Positions 1 through 8,213 are shown, numbered from the stretch's first letter. The stretch is 64,000 nt of DNA from Pseudomonadota bacterium (GCA_023450615.1 JAEXGT010000078.1:27526-91525); one strand, 5' to 3'. A program made the numbers and translations. The notes: generated by a model from the letters alone, not told the origin.

Positions 1-246
1 CGGCATGGAGGCGAACGTCTCGGGCTCCACCTGCGCGGCGCAGCCTGTCACGACGATGCGCGCATCGGGCTTTTCGCGCGCGATTTTACGGATGGATTGC
101 CGCGCCTGACGCGTCGCCTCGGAGGTGACCGCGCAGGTATTGACGATGATGACCTCGCCGAGCCCCGCATCTTCCGCGTGGCGCTGCATGGCCTCCGACT
201 CGTAGGTGTTGAGGCGGCAGCCGAAGGTGACGACCTCGACGCCCAT
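1..246 (-). CDS. mtaB: tRNA (t6A37)-methylthiotransferase MtaB, N-terminal part
   Basis: Only the first 82 residues are inside the window; the gene runs off the left edge. It begins with the MTTase N-terminal domain: VEVVTFGCRLNTYESE supplies the first [4Fe-4S] cysteine (C10). NTCAVTSEATRQ and VVTGCAAQ supply the other two cysteines of this domain. In the family this radical-SAM enzyme converts t6A37 of ANN-reading tRNAs to ms2t6A. The ATG overlaps the dapF stop in an ATGA arrangement, so the two genes are probably cotranscribed. MtaB rather than MiaB or RimO is inferred from the GCRLNTYE form of the first motif; the radical-SAM domain itself is not visible. Confidence 0.9.
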   Translation of the reverse strand, partial: MGVEVVTFGCRLNTYESEAMQRHAEDAGLGEVIIVNTCAVTSEATRQARQSIRKIAREKPDARIVVTGCAAQVEPETFASMP

Positions 247-1130
247 CAGGCGGCTCCCGCGAAGAGAGCAGGGGAGAAGAAGCCCTCGTGTTCCAGCTGC
301 GTCTCGCCGGTCATGAGCACATGGTCGTCCCTTTCGCGCCACTCGATCACGAGGTCGCCCCCGGGCAGCGCGATCGTGGCCTTGCGCCCCGTCAGGCCCT
401 TGCGGGCCCCGGCCACGAGGGTGGCGCAGGCGGCGGAGCCGCAGGCGCGGGTCGCGCCCGCTCCGCGCTCCCAGACGCGAATGACGACCCGGTCCGGGCT
501 CAGGACCTGGGCGAAGGAGATGTTGGCGCGCTCCGGAAATACCGGGTCATGCTCGAATTTGGGGCCGATGGCGGCAAGATCGTAGGATTCCGCATCCTCG
601 ACCCAGAAGATCGCATGCGGATTGCCCATGCTCACGACGGATGGGTTTTGCAATTCGGGATGGTCCGGAAGCTGCGTCTCGACCCGGATCGCCCGGGTGT
701 CCGATACAGGACCGCGCAGGGGAATCTCGTTCCAGGCGAGGCGCGGCGGGCCCATATCCACGGTAAACACCGTGTCGGACACCCGCGTCACCGGCAGGAG
801 CCCGGCCTTGGTCTCGAGGGTCAGCCCCTCATAGGTCGTGCGGCTCATGAGCGGGTCGGCCAGCATGGCCCAGGCCACGCAGCGGGTGCCGTTGCCGCAG
901 GCGCCGGATTCCGAGCCGTCCGTGTTGTAGATGCGCATATAGGCGTCCGTGCCGGGCGAGACCGGATCGTGCAGCACCATCAGCTGGTCGAAATGCGAGT
1001 GCGGATCGGCCGCGATGGCGCGGGCTTCCGCTGGGCTCACCACATGCGGGGAGCCGCGCAGATCCAGCACGGTGATCTCGTTGCCGAGACCGTTCATCTT
1101 GAGGAAACGGTGGTTCGATAAGGCGCTCAT
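246..1130 (-). CDS. dapF: Diaminopimelate epimerase
   Basis: Interconverts LL- and meso-diaminopimelate in the cytoplasm, for lysine and peptidoglycan synthesis. The 294-residue protein has the two-lobed DapF layout. The substrate loop KMNGLGNEI lies at 11-19, the first catalytic cysteine is C78 in ACGNGTRC, and the second is C230 in TRACGSAACA. Length is normal for the family. The stop codon overlaps the mtaB start by 4 bp, a dapF-mtaB pairing common in alphaproteobacteria. A 160-bp spacer with no recognisable gene separates it from the divergent gene at 1291. Confidence 0.97.
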   Translation of the reverse strand: MSALSNHRFLKMNGLGNEITVLDLRGSPHVVSPAEARAIAADPHSHFDQLMVLHDPVSPGTDAYMRIYNTDGSESGACGNGTRCVAWAMLADPLMSRTTYEGLTLETKAGLLPVTRVSDTVFTVDMGPPRLAWNEIPLRGPVSDTRAIRVETQLPDHPELQNPSVVSMGNPHAIFWVEDAESYDLAAIGPKFEHDPVFPERANISFAQVLSPDRVVIRVWERGAGATRACGSAACATLVAGARKGLTGRKATIALPGGDLVIEWRERDDHVLMTGETQLEHEGFFSPALFAGAA

Positions 1131-1290
1131 GGGCCGTATATGGCTGAAAACTTGGAAAATCGCGAGAGGGTGCTTAACCCTGCTTCGATCCGTCCACTAG
1201 AGGGAGGCGCGGACCACCTCGCGGCTTGGCGAAAACCCCCTTATGCTCCGGCCCGTCACCCTGTCGTGATTCGAAGTTAAGGCACTCCCC

Positions 1291-2073
1291 ATGCGGCTGC
1301 GCTCCACTCACATCGTTCTCATGCTTGCGCTCTGCTCAAGCGTGGCCCTGGCTCAGACACCGCCTGCCGCAGACGTGCCGCCGGCTCCTGCCGCTCCGGC
1401 ACCCGCAGAGCCCGCCCCAGCGGCCCCGGCCCCTCAGGCTGCGCCTGCCCCGGCCGAAAGCGCTCCCGCTCCCTCGGCTCCTGCCCCGGCTGCTCCCGCC
1501 CCTGCCGCCGAGGCGCCTGCTCCGGCCCCCACAGCACCTGCTCCGGCCACGCCCGCTCCCACCGAGCAGACGGCGCGCACGACGCTCTTTCCCAATCCGA
1601 GCGACCCGACCGGCGTGGAAGAGGGCGTTCTGGCCGCAAAGCCCACGGTGGTGCTCTCCGGCACCAGCGCCTGGGACGAGGCCTTCAACAACCTGAAGAA
1701 TGCTGTCGCGAAGCTCGACGGAGAGCTCAAGAAAGCGGGCATCGCGCCCGCGGGCCGTCCGCTCAGCATCTTCGTGGATACGGACGATAACGGCTTCAAA
1801 TACGAGGTCATGATCCCGATCGCCCAGGTGCCCGAGGGCAAGACCGAGCTGACTCCCGAGATCAAGTTCGGCAAGACGCCGGAGGGCAAGGCCTTCCGCT
1901 TCGTGCACAAGGATGCCTATGACGAGATCGACGGCACCTACGAGACGATCACGGCCTATCTCGACATCAAGGAGATCGTCGCCAAGGACGCCTTCATCGA
2001 GGAATATGTGAGCGAGTTCACGGATTCGCAGGACACCAATTTCGAGGTGAACATCTACGTTCAACCGAAATGA
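1291..2073 (+). CDS. Secreted Pro/Ala-rich protein with GyrI-like effector-binding domain
   Basis: 260 residues. Residues 1-21 form a signal peptide ending VALAQ. About 80 residues of Pro-Ala repeats (APAPAAPAP type) follow and probably act as an extended cell-wall spacer. Residues from about 125 to the end look like a GyrI/AraC effector-binding fold, with VFDTDDN-like and YEVMIPI strands and an EIDGTYETI segment. No DNA-binding domain is present, so a regulator role is unlikely; a periplasmic ligand-binding role is an inference. The low-complexity part makes the opposite strand look open, but that frame is not supported. Confidence 0.75.
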   Translation: MRLRSTHIVLMLALCSSVALAQTPPAADVPPAPAAPAPAEPAPAAPAPQAAPAPAESAPAPSAPAPAAPAPAAEAPAPAPTAPAPATPAPTEQTARTTLFPNPSDPTGVEEGVLAAKPTVVLSGTSAWDEAFNNLKNAVAKLDGELKKAGIAPAGRPLSIFVDTDDNGFKYEVMIPIAQVPEGKTELTPEIKFGKTPEGKAFRFVHKDAYDEIDGTYETITAYLDIKEIVAKDAFIEEYVSEFTDSQDTNFEVNIYVQPK

Positions 2074-2144
2074 GGATTGCGCTCTTCGACCTCGACGGGA
2101 CGCTGACCGACCCGAAGACGGGCATCAGCCGGGCGAGCTCATAG
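2070..2144 (+). pseudogene. Stub of a HAD-family phosphatase gene
   Basis: An ATG overlapping the stop of the preceding gene (ATGA) opens a 24-residue frame. It begins MRIALFDLDGTLTDPKTGIS, the exact start of phosphoglycolate-phosphatase-like HAD hydrolases, with the DxDGT nucleophile motif. Homology ends there, and after a few codons a TAG closes the frame inside the 3' end of the convergent gene. The normal protein is over 200 residues, so this is a truncated remnant, probably left by a deletion that brought the metallo-beta-lactamase gene next to it. Translational coupling to the upstream gene is still intact. Confidence 0.8.
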
Positions 2145-3218
2145 ACCCGGTTCTGAGCCTGATGCAGCCCACGCTTCGCCCGGCCTCAGGGGTCTGAACC
2201 GCTCCGGCGCAATCTCCGCCGCCTTCAATGCCGCCGCCAGCTCGATGGGCGGCTCGTCGACGCCCTCGTTCGTCAGGCGGAACGTGCCCCAATGGTGGCC
2301 GAGCGCCTGCTGCGGCTCGATGATGGAAAACACCTTCACGGCATCTTCCGGGTTCATGTGCTGCTGCTGCATGAACCAGCGCGGCTCGTAGGCCCCGATG
2401 GGCAGATGCGCGAGGCGGATGCTGCCGAAGCGCTCGCGCACCGCATGGAAGATTTTTCCGTCGCCGAAGCCCGTATCGCCGACATGGTAGATCGTGCCCT
2501 CGGGCGTCGTGAGCACGAAGGCGCACCACAGCGCCATGCGCCGGTCGTTGATGCCGCGCGCGGACCAGTGATAGGCGGGCTCCAGATGCACGGTGATGCC
2601 GTGCCCGATCTCGACCGATCCGCCCCAATCCCGCGTCTCGACAGGGATTTGAGGATGATCGGCATGGATCACCGCGTCATTCCCCAGCGGCGCGATGAAG
2701 CGTGGCTTATGCTGCTGCCAGAGACGGCTTAAAGTCTCGATGTCGAGATGGTCGTAATGATTGTGCGTGATCAGAACCGCATGGATCGGCGGCAGATCCT
2801 CGAAACGGATGCCAGGCGGGTTGACCCGTTTGGGTCCTGAAAACGAGACCGGGCTCGCGCGCTCGGAAAAGACCGGATCGATGAGAATGTTGAGCCCCGC
2901 CACCTGGATCAGGAAGGAGGCGTGGCCGATGAGCGCCGTGCGCAGCCCCGCCACCTCAGCCGGCGGCTTGTCCTGAAAAGGGCTCGGGAAACTCTCCGGC
3001 CAGTCCTTGCGCCCGCCGCCGAGCTGCCAGCGCAGCAATTCGGCAAAGCCCTTGTCCTGCGCCTGGCCCGGCGAGAAGAACCGCACCCCGTCGAAATGGT
3101 CGCTCACCGGCCCCTGGTAATAACGGTTCGAGGCACGGGCGGCTTTCATCCAGCCGAAGACGCCCGTGGCGGCGATGGCGGGAAGCCCTAAGGCTTTGAG
3201 GAGGGTGCGGCGGTTCAT
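2139..3218 (-). CDS. Metallo-beta-lactamase-fold hydrolase (UlaG/NAPE-PLD-like)
   Basis: 359 residues with an N-terminal export signal (MNRRTLLKALGLPAIAATG), twin-arginine-like but without the full Tat consensus. The metal site motif THNHYDHLD is at 151-159 (H152, H154, D156, H157), with further metal ligands probably in the HWSARG and HVGDTGFGDG segments. Length and the RVNPPGIRF and HHWGTFRL motifs fit the NAPE-PLD/UlaG-like branch. The substrate cannot be told from sequence. The 3' end overlaps the HAD remnant, so the last residues (SGSEPGL) may come from the rearrangement. Confidence 0.85.
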   Translation of the reverse strand: MNRRTLLKALGLPAIAATGVFGWMKAARASNRYYQGPVSDHFDGVRFFSPGQAQDKGFAELLRWQLGGGRKDWPESFPSPFQDKPPAEVAGLRTALIGHASFLIQVAGLNILIDPVFSERASPVSFSGPKRVNPPGIRFEDLPPIHAVLITHNHYDHLDIETLSRLWQQHKPRFIAPLGNDAVIHADHPQIPVETRDWGGSVEIGHGITVHLEPAYHWSARGINDRRMALWCAFVLTTPEGTIYHVGDTGFGDGKIFHAVRERFGSIRLAHLPIGAYEPRWFMQQQHMNPEDAVKVFSIIEPQQALGHHWGTFRLTNEGVDEPPIELAAALKAAEIAPERFRPLRPGEAWAASGSEPGL

Positions 3219-3475
3219 GGACGATCAGGATTCCTGAGGAGCCATAAGCGTGGGGATTCAGGAGCAGATCAGCAAGTGCTCACGTTAAATAGCTAATAAA
3301 GGAGAGACGCATCCTATTTTCCAGCGCCGGTAATTCCCTGAGACTTCCCATCATGGGACTTTAAACCAGTCAAAAGCCATGCTATAAATAATTGCTGGCA
3401 AATATGACCTTATGCTTCAAGCAGAAGCTTGCGTCATCAATAACCAGCTTAACCCGAAAGCTTCGGAGTAAGCAT

Positions 3476-3832
3476 ATGTCATTGTCTTTTAGTATCAGCC
3501 GCTCGGCTGTGCCCGAATTCGACCCTGCTAAAATCGCACGAACCTTATCTAAGGCCTTCAATGCAGATTGGTCAGGGAAAGCGCGCGGTCGATTTATTCT
3601 GTCACACAAGCAGTTATGCCGCTTAGCCAATCGCAAGCGCCTTCACCAGACTCGAGTAGAGGAAATTCTTGAAGAATGTGAAGGGGTAGGGCTGTATCTA
3701 GTTAATCTTGACGGTGACTGGCTTGTGCTCTCTGTAAAATGGGTTGAACGTTCGCGGAGGGCGAGTAATCAACTCCTGAGTATCTCAAGTTCTGTAAGTG
3801 AAGAAGATCAAGACGATCTTGACGAAGACTAA
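3476..3832 (+). CDS. Hypothetical protein, AT-richer than surroundings
   Basis: 118 residues. The ATG at 3476 was chosen over an in-frame upstream ATG at 3392 because CGGAGTAAG lies just ahead of it. The middle part (RFILSHKQLCRLANRKRL then VEEILEECEGVGLYLVNL) could form a small winged-helix-like fold, and the tail is very acidic (SEEDQDDLDED). Codon use is visibly more A/T-ending than in the neighbours, which suggests recent acquisition. A strong terminator follows directly. I do not recognise the family. Confidence 0.6.
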   Translation: MSLSFSISRSAVPEFDPAKIARTLSKAFNADWSGKARGRFILSHKQLCRLANRKRLHQTRVEEILEECEGVGLYLVNLDGDWLVLSVKWVERSRRASNQLLSISSSVSEEDQDDLDED

Positions 3833-3840
3833 GCTCTAGG

Positions 3841-3868
3841 AAGGGGCGCTATTGAGCGCCCCTTTTCT
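3841..3868 (+). terminator. Intrinsic terminator after the hypothetical gene
   Basis: The inverted repeat GGGGCGCT / AGCGCCCC with a 4-nt loop is followed by TTTTCTTG. It ends the single-gene unit at 3476-3832. Together with the next 180 bases, which show no gene, and the repeat at 4051, it fills the spacer ahead of the SRP operon. Confidence 0.8.
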
Positions 3869-4050
3869 TGTAGATCAGTTAGATGTGGTCATTTCCTTGA
3901 CTCTGCGCCCCTCTTCCTCTATCGCCTGACCGCAAATCTGTAGAGCGAGCCCTTATGAGCCGCCGACCAGCCCGAGAGGCTGGAGGTCAACGTCCGACAG
4001 CGCGATGCGCCCTCGGGCGCGCTTTCATTTGGTCTTTCTCTCCACGCACG

Positions 4051-4153
4051 ACCCTCATCCTGAGGAGCCGCGTCAGCGGCGTCTCGAAGGAGGGTCAAGA
4101 AGGCGCTGGAGACGCCCCGTCCTTCGGACCTGACGGTCCTTCTCAGGACGAGG
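4051..4153. repeat. Dispersed palindromic repeat, family A, copy 1
   Basis: Begins CCTCATCCTGAGGAGC, contains GCGTCAGCGGCGTCTCGAAG, and ends with the diverged inverted copy CTTCTCAGGACGAGG. The whole unit can fold into a long hairpin. Related copies in this window are at 13229, 27822 and 37807, all in spacers. This copy lies just upstream of the YHS-like gene and could influence its 5' leader. No coding capacity is supported. Confidence 0.75.
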
Positions 4154-4179
4154 CTGCAAGAGCGCCAAGGGATGAAGGA

Positions 4180-4395
4180 ATGTCGAAAGACGCATTGCGC
4201 ATCGAGGACGCGGTCAACGAGACCTGCCCGTGGTCGGGAAAGCCGATCGCGGCGGATTCGCTCACCCTCTATCGCGGCGAAGTGGTCGGCTTCTGCAATC
4301 CCGGTTGCCGCGACAAGTTCGAAACGGCGATCAACCAGTTTGAAAAGGCCATCGCGGATCGCGATGTACCACTCATTGCAAAAGGAATTGAGTGA
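4180..4395 (+). CDS. YHS/TRASH-like metal-binding small protein
   Basis: 71 residues. The core reads NETCPWSGKPIAADSLTLY, then VGFCNPGCRDKFETAI: a CPxxGxxI start and a FCNPGCRDKF end, as in YHS/TRASH-type treble-clef modules that bind metal through cysteines. Function is unknown; proteins of this kind are sometimes mislabelled as glutathione S-transferases. The ATG follows GAAGGA almost directly. The stop overlaps the GTG that could start ffh, so it is probably cotranscribed with the SRP operon. Confidence 0.7.
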   Translation: MSKDALRIEDAVNETCPWSGKPIAADSLTLYRGEVVGFCNPGCRDKFETAINQFEKAIADRDVPLIAKGIE

Positions 4396-4397
4396 AC

Positions 4398-5951
4398 ATG
4401 TTCGAAGGCCTTTCCGATAAACTTTCCAACATCCTGAACTCGCTGACGCGCCGCGGCGCGTTGACGGAAGAGGATGTGAACGCCGCGCTCCGCGAAGTCC
4501 GCCGCGCGCTGCTCGAAGCCGACGTGGCGCTCGAGGTCGTGCGCTCCTTCACGGACAAGGTACGCGCCCGCGCGGTCGGCGCGGAGGTCGTCAAGTCGGT
4601 CTCCCCCGGTCAGCAGGTGGTGAAGATCGTCCACGATCAGCTCGTGGAAATGCTGGGCTCGGACGCGGAGGTGATCAGCCTCAACGCGGTTCCGCCCGTC
4701 GGCATCCTGATGGTCGGTCTGCAAGGCTCGGGTAAGACGACCACCACCGCCAAGATCGCCAAGCGCCTGACGGATCGCGAGAACCGCAAGGTTCTCATGG
4801 CCTCGCTCGATACGCGCCGTCCGGCGGCGATGGAGCAGCTCGCGGTCCTCGGCAAGCAGGTGGGCGTGGATACGCTGCCCATCGTGGCGGGCCAGTCGGC
4901 GGTGCAGATCGCGCAGCGCGCCATGGAGGCCGCGCGTCTCGGCGGCTACGACGTGGTGATGCTCGACACGGCGGGCCGCGTGACCGTGGACGAGGCGCTG
5001 ATGGTGGAAGCCGCCGACGTGCGCGCCGCCACCAACCCGCACGAGGTTCTGCTCGTCGCGGACGCGCTCACCGGCCAGGACGCGGTCAACACCGCGCGCG
5101 CCTTCGACCAGCGCCTCGGCGTTACCGGCATCGTGCTGACCCGTATGGACGGCGACGCGCGCGGCGGCGCCTCGCTGTCGATGCGCGCCGTCACCGGCAA
5201 GCCGATCAAGCTCATCGGCACGGGCGAAAAGGTCGATGCGCTGGAGGAATTCCATCCAAGCCGCGTCGCCAACCGCATCCTCGGCATGGGCGACATCGTC
5301 TCCCTCGTGGAGAAGGCGGCTGAAAATTTCGACGCCGAAAAAGCCCAGCGCATGGCCGACAAGATGCGCAAGGGCAAGTTCGATCTGGAGGATCTGCGCG
5401 ATCAGCTCTCCCAGATGGAAAAGCTCGGCGGCATCGGCGGCCTGATGGGCATGCTGCCCGGCGTCGCCAAGATGAAGTCGCAGCTCGAGAACGCGAATAT
5501 CGACGACAAGGTCATCAAGCGTCAGCGCGCCATCATCGACTCGATGACGCCCGCCGAGCGCCGCAACCCGGATATCCTAAAAGCGTCGCGCAAGAAGCGC
5601 ATCGCCGCCGGGTCCGGCACGAAGCCCGAGGACATCAACAAGCTGCTCAAGATGCACCGCCAGATGGCCGACGTCATGAAGATGATGGGCGGCGGCAAGG
5701 GCAAGGGCATGGCGGGCCAGCTCGGCAAGATGTTCGGGCTTGGTGGTGGCGGCATGCCCCAGCCGACCCCTGAGCAGATCGAGGCGCTGCAGAAGCAGAT
5801 GGGCGGCAAGCTCCCCGATTTCCCCGGCGGCGCAGGCGGTGCTCTGCCTCCGATGCCGAAGGGCCTCGGCGGCCCCGGCCTGCCGGGACTCGGGCCGAAG
5901 ATGCCTGGACTTCCCGGTATCGGCGGCTTCCCGTTCGGGAAGAAGAAGTAA
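4398..5951 (+). CDS. ffh: Signal recognition particle protein Ffh
   Basis: GTPase subunit of SRP; binds signal peptides of nascent membrane proteins and docks with FtsY. The NG domain occupies about 1-300: P-loop GLQGSGKT at 107-114, DTRRPAAMEQL, DTAGR, and TRMDGDARGG as the guanine-specificity region. The methionine-rich M domain follows (GGLMGMLPG, then the KMMGGGKGKG region), with a Gly/Pro/Met tail of about 80 residues that is longer than usual. The ATG at 4398 was chosen; an in-frame GTG at 4392 would add two residues and has AAAGGA 5 nt upstream. First large gene of the SRP/ribosome-maturation run. Confidence 0.97.
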   Translation: MFEGLSDKLSNILNSLTRRGALTEEDVNAALREVRRALLEADVALEVVRSFTDKVRARAVGAEVVKSVSPGQQVVKIVHDQLVEMLGSDAEVISLNAVPPVGILMVGLQGSGKTTTTAKIAKRLTDRENRKVLMASLDTRRPAAMEQLAVLGKQVGVDTLPIVAGQSAVQIAQRAMEAARLGGYDVVMLDTAGRVTVDEALMVEAADVRAATNPHEVLLVADALTGQDAVNTARAFDQRLGVTGIVLTRMDGDARGGASLSMRAVTGKPIKLIGTGEKVDALEEFHPSRVANRILGMGDIVSLVEKAAENFDAEKAQRMADKMRKGKFDLEDLRDQLSQMEKLGGIGGLMGMLPGVAKMKSQLENANIDDKVIKRQRAIIDSMTPAERRNPDILKASRKKRIAAGSGTKPEDINKLLKMHRQMADVMKMMGGGKGKGMAGQLGKMFGLGGGGMPQPTPEQIEALQKQMGGKLPDFPGGAGGALPPMPKGLGGPGLPGLGPKMPGLPGIGGFPFGKKK

Positions 5952-5957
5952 GCGCAA

Positions 5958-6299
5958 ATGTCGGCTGTGACGCATAGGCACGAGATGAGTGAAGCGAGCG
6001 CTGAATTGCAGCGCCTGCGCGACTCCATCGATAATCTCGATGCGATGCTCGTTCACACGCTGGCGGAGCGTTTCAAATGCACGCAGAAAGTAGGCGAACT
6101 CAAAGCGAAGCACAGCCTGCCGCCTGCCGATCCCATCCGCGAGGCGGCGCAGATCAAACGTCTGCGCTCCCTTGCAGAGACCGCGAAGCTCGATCCCGAC
6201 TTCGCTGAAAAGTTCTTGGCCTTCATCGTTAGGCAAGTCATCCGCCATCACGAAGCTATCGGCGCGTCGGGTGGTACTGTCGAGGGTGAAAGACCATGA
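5958..6299 (+). CDS. Chorismate mutase, AroQ class
   Basis: Converts chorismate to prephenate for Phe/Tyr synthesis. The 113-residue all-helical protein has the AroQ pattern: LQRLRDSIDNLDAMLVHTLAER, a KxxVGELK segment, and R-x-A-x-Q-I-x-R-L-R toward the C-terminus. It starts 6 bp after ffh, and lying between ffh and rpsP is typical for Hyphomicrobiales. An internal ATG at 5985 (MSEASAEL) is an alternative start. A palindromic repeat separates it from rpsP. Confidence 0.9.
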   Translation: MSAVTHRHEMSEASAELQRLRDSIDNLDAMLVHTLAERFKCTQKVGELKAKHSLPPADPIREAAQIKRLRSLAETAKLDPDFAEKFLAFIVRQVIRHHEAIGASGGTVEGERP

Positions 6300-6310
6300 G
6301 TTTGGTTTCC

Positions 6311-6414
6311 GTCATTCCGGGGCCGCGTCAGCGGAGCCCGGAATCCATAACCACTGCCGGTTATCGAACTGGCGCCGTCAGCGGTTATGGATCCCCGCCT
6401 TCGCGGGGATGACA
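6311..6414. repeat. Dispersed palindromic repeat, family B
   Basis: The unit runs from GTCATTCCGGGGCCGCGTC, through CGGAATCCATAACC and its inverted counterpart GGTTATGGATCCCCGC, to CGCGGGGATGAC. It forms a nested hairpin in the spacer between the chorismate mutase gene and rpsP. Only one full copy is in the window. Short related pieces (GTCATCCGGGGCC near 43378) occur elsewhere. Confidence 0.7.
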
Positions 6415-6454
6415 CGAAGAAAGTTTGATCACAGGACACTAAAAGGAGAAACCC

Positions 6455-6814
6455 ATGTCCCTGAAGATCCGTCTCACCCGTGGTGGTGCGAAGAAGCGTC
6501 CCTACTACCGCATCGTCGTGGCCGATGCGCGCTCCCCGCGCGATGGCCGTTTCATCGAGAAGGTCGGCACCTACGACCCGATGAAGCCGAAGGATGACGC
6601 CACCCGCGTGACCCTCGAAGTCGAGAAGGTGAAGGCTTGGCTCGCCAAGGGCGCCCAGCCGACCGACCGCGTTCTGCGCTTCCTCGATGCCGCCGGCCTC
6701 CTGAAGCGTCCGGCCCGCAGCAACCCGCAGAAGGCTGTGCCTGGCAAGAAGGCCCAGGAGCGCGCCGAGGCCAAGGCCGCTGCCGCTTCGGCCGGCGAAG
6801 GCGAGGCTGCTTAA
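6455..6814 (+). CDS. rpsP: 30S ribosomal protein S16
   Basis: 119 residues starting MSLKIRLTRGGAKKRPYYRI, the S16 signature, with RDGRFIEKVGTYDP and a Lys/Ala/Glu-rich tail typical of alphaproteobacterial S16. A good Shine-Dalgarno AAAGGAGA lies 6 nt before the ATG. It assembles early in the 5' domain of the 30S subunit. It is followed by a palindromic repeat and then rimM, whose product matures the 30S subunit. Confidence 0.98.
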   Translation: MSLKIRLTRGGAKKRPYYRIVVADARSPRDGRFIEKVGTYDPMKPKDDATRVTLEVEKVKAWLAKGAQPTDRVLRFLDAAGLLKRPARSNPQKAVPGKKAQERAEAKAAAASAGEGEAA

Positions 6815-6838
6815 GTCTCATGACAAGGGAGCGCAACC

Positions 6839-6976
6839 CATCCTCCCCTCGAGGGGGAGGGTCGACGCTGCGTGAGCAGCGGCGGGGTGGGGTGGAAACA
6901 CTCCGTTCTGCAAGGTCGCGCTCCCACCCCACCCCGGACCTTCGGTCCGACCCTCCCCCTCAAGGGGAGGGTAGGG
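6839..6976. repeat. Dispersed palindromic repeat, family C, copy 1, at the rimM start
   Basis: Left arm CATCCTCCCCTCGAGGGGG...GCGGGGTGGGGTGG, right arm CCACCCCACCCCGGACC...CCTCCCCCTCAAGGGGAGG. The two arms pair along their length. The element fills the rpsP-rimM spacer, is open in the rimM frame, and provides the purine-rich GGGAGGGTAGGGGG just before the rimM TTG. A related copy is at 39621. Confidence 0.75.
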
Positions 6977-6981
6977 GGCGG

Positions 6982-7536
6982 TTGAAAGACGACCTCGTCC
7001 TCGTGGGCGAGTTCGGCCGCTCGCATGGCCTGAAGGGCGAGGTGCGCCTCAAATCCCATACGGGCGAGCCCAATGCGATTGCCGGCTACAAGCCGCTCAT
7101 TGCCACGAACGGCAAAACCTACACTCTCAAGAATGTCCGTCAGGCTCCCGGCGGCGCGCCCGATATCCTGATCGCAATCGTGGACGGCGTGACCACGCGC
7201 GAGGCCTCCGAGGCGTTGAACCGCGTGCAGCTTTATGTGGAGCGCGACAAGCTTCCGCCGCCCGACGAAGAAGACGAATTCCTGCTTGCCGACCTGATCG
7301 GCCTCACCGTTCAGAATGGTGAAGGCGAGACCATCGGCACCATCGCCGCCGTGCCCAATTACGGCGGCGGCGATCTTCTCGAAATCGCGCCGGCCCAAAA
7401 GGGTCCGACCGCGCTTCTGCCGTTCACCAAGGCCTTTGTGCCGGTGGTCGATATCGCCGGAAAGCGCGTGGTGGCTGCGCTTCCGGACGATTTCTTCGAG
7501 ATCGGCGAACCCGAACCCGGTGAGGACCGCGCGTGA
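6982..7536 (+). CDS. rimM: 16S rRNA maturation factor RimM
   Basis: Assists assembly of the 30S head around S19. With the TTG start at 6982 it has 184 residues: an N-terminal RimM barrel (LVLVGEFGRSHGLKGEVRL) and a C-terminal PRC-barrel (DEFLLADLIGLTV, LPFTKAFVPVVDI). The TTG was chosen because homology starts there. An in-frame ATG at 6820 would add 54 residues encoded almost wholly by the palindromic repeat. The stop overlaps the trmD GTG (GTGA), indicating translational coupling. Confidence 0.93.
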   Translation: MKDDLVLVGEFGRSHGLKGEVRLKSHTGEPNAIAGYKPLIATNGKTYTLKNVRQAPGGAPDILIAIVDGVTTREASEALNRVQLYVERDKLPPPDEEDEFLLADLIGLTVQNGEGETIGTIAAVPNYGGGDLLEIAPAQKGPTALLPFTKAFVPVVDIAGKRVVAALPDDFFEIGEPEPGEDRA

Positions 7537-8213
7537 GCTTTTCCGCCACCATCCTCACGCTTTACCCCGAGATGTTTCCAGGTCCGCTCGGCATTTCGCT
7601 CGCGGGCGATGCGTTGTCGCGCGGCCTGTGGTCGTTGGAGGCGCGCAACATCCGCGATCACGGCTTGGGCCGTCACCGCACCGTGGACGATACGCCCGCA
7701 GGCGGCGGACCCGGCATGGTGCTTCGCTGCGATGTGCTGGGCGCCGCCATCGATGCCGCCGCACCCGCCGACGATCCGCGTCCGAAGCTTCTGATGAGCC
7801 CGCGTGGCAAGCCGCTGACGCAGGCTTATGCGCGAGAACTCGCCGCCGGTCCCGGCGTCATCATCGTCTGCGGGCGTTTCGAGGGCGTGGACGAGCGCGT
7901 CATCGAAGCGCGCGGTTTGCAGGAAGTGTCCATCGGCGATTACGTACTCTCCGGCGGCGAGATGGCGGCGATGATCGTGCTCGATGCCTGCGTGCGCCTC
8001 ATCCCCGGCGTCATGGGCAAGGAGGCGTCCGGCACCGAGGAGAGCTTCGAGACGAACCGTCTCGAATATCCGCATTACACAAGGCCGAGAGAATGGGAGG
8101 GCCGCACCATCCCCGAAGTCTTGCTCAACGGCAACCACGCCCATATCGAACGCTGGCGTCGCGAGGAATCCGAACGGATTACGCGGGAAAGACGGCCGGA
8201 TTTGTTGAGATGA
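7533..8213 (+). CDS. trmD: tRNA (guanine-N1)-methyltransferase TrmD
   Basis: Methylates G37 of tRNAs with a G at position 36, using SAM bound in a trefoil knot. 226 residues, GTG start in a GTGA overlap with rimM. Motifs seen: TLYPEMFPGPLG, DDTPAGGGPGMVLR, VCGRFEGVDERV, the knot segment SIGDYVLSGGEMA, and LEYPHYTRPREW. Length is normal. The last four bases overlap the next gene (ATGA), which puts an uncharacterised protein between trmD and rplS. Confidence 0.97.
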   Translation: MSFSATILTLYPEMFPGPLGISLAGDALSRGLWSLEARNIRDHGLGRHRTVDDTPAGGGPGMVLRCDVLGAAIDAAAPADDPRPKLLMSPRGKPLTQAYARELAAGPGVIIVCGRFEGVDERVIEARGLQEVSIGDYVLSGGEMAAMIVLDACVRLIPGVMGKEASGTEESFETNRLEYPHYTRPREWEGRTIPEVLLNGNHAHIERWRREESERITRERRPDLLR

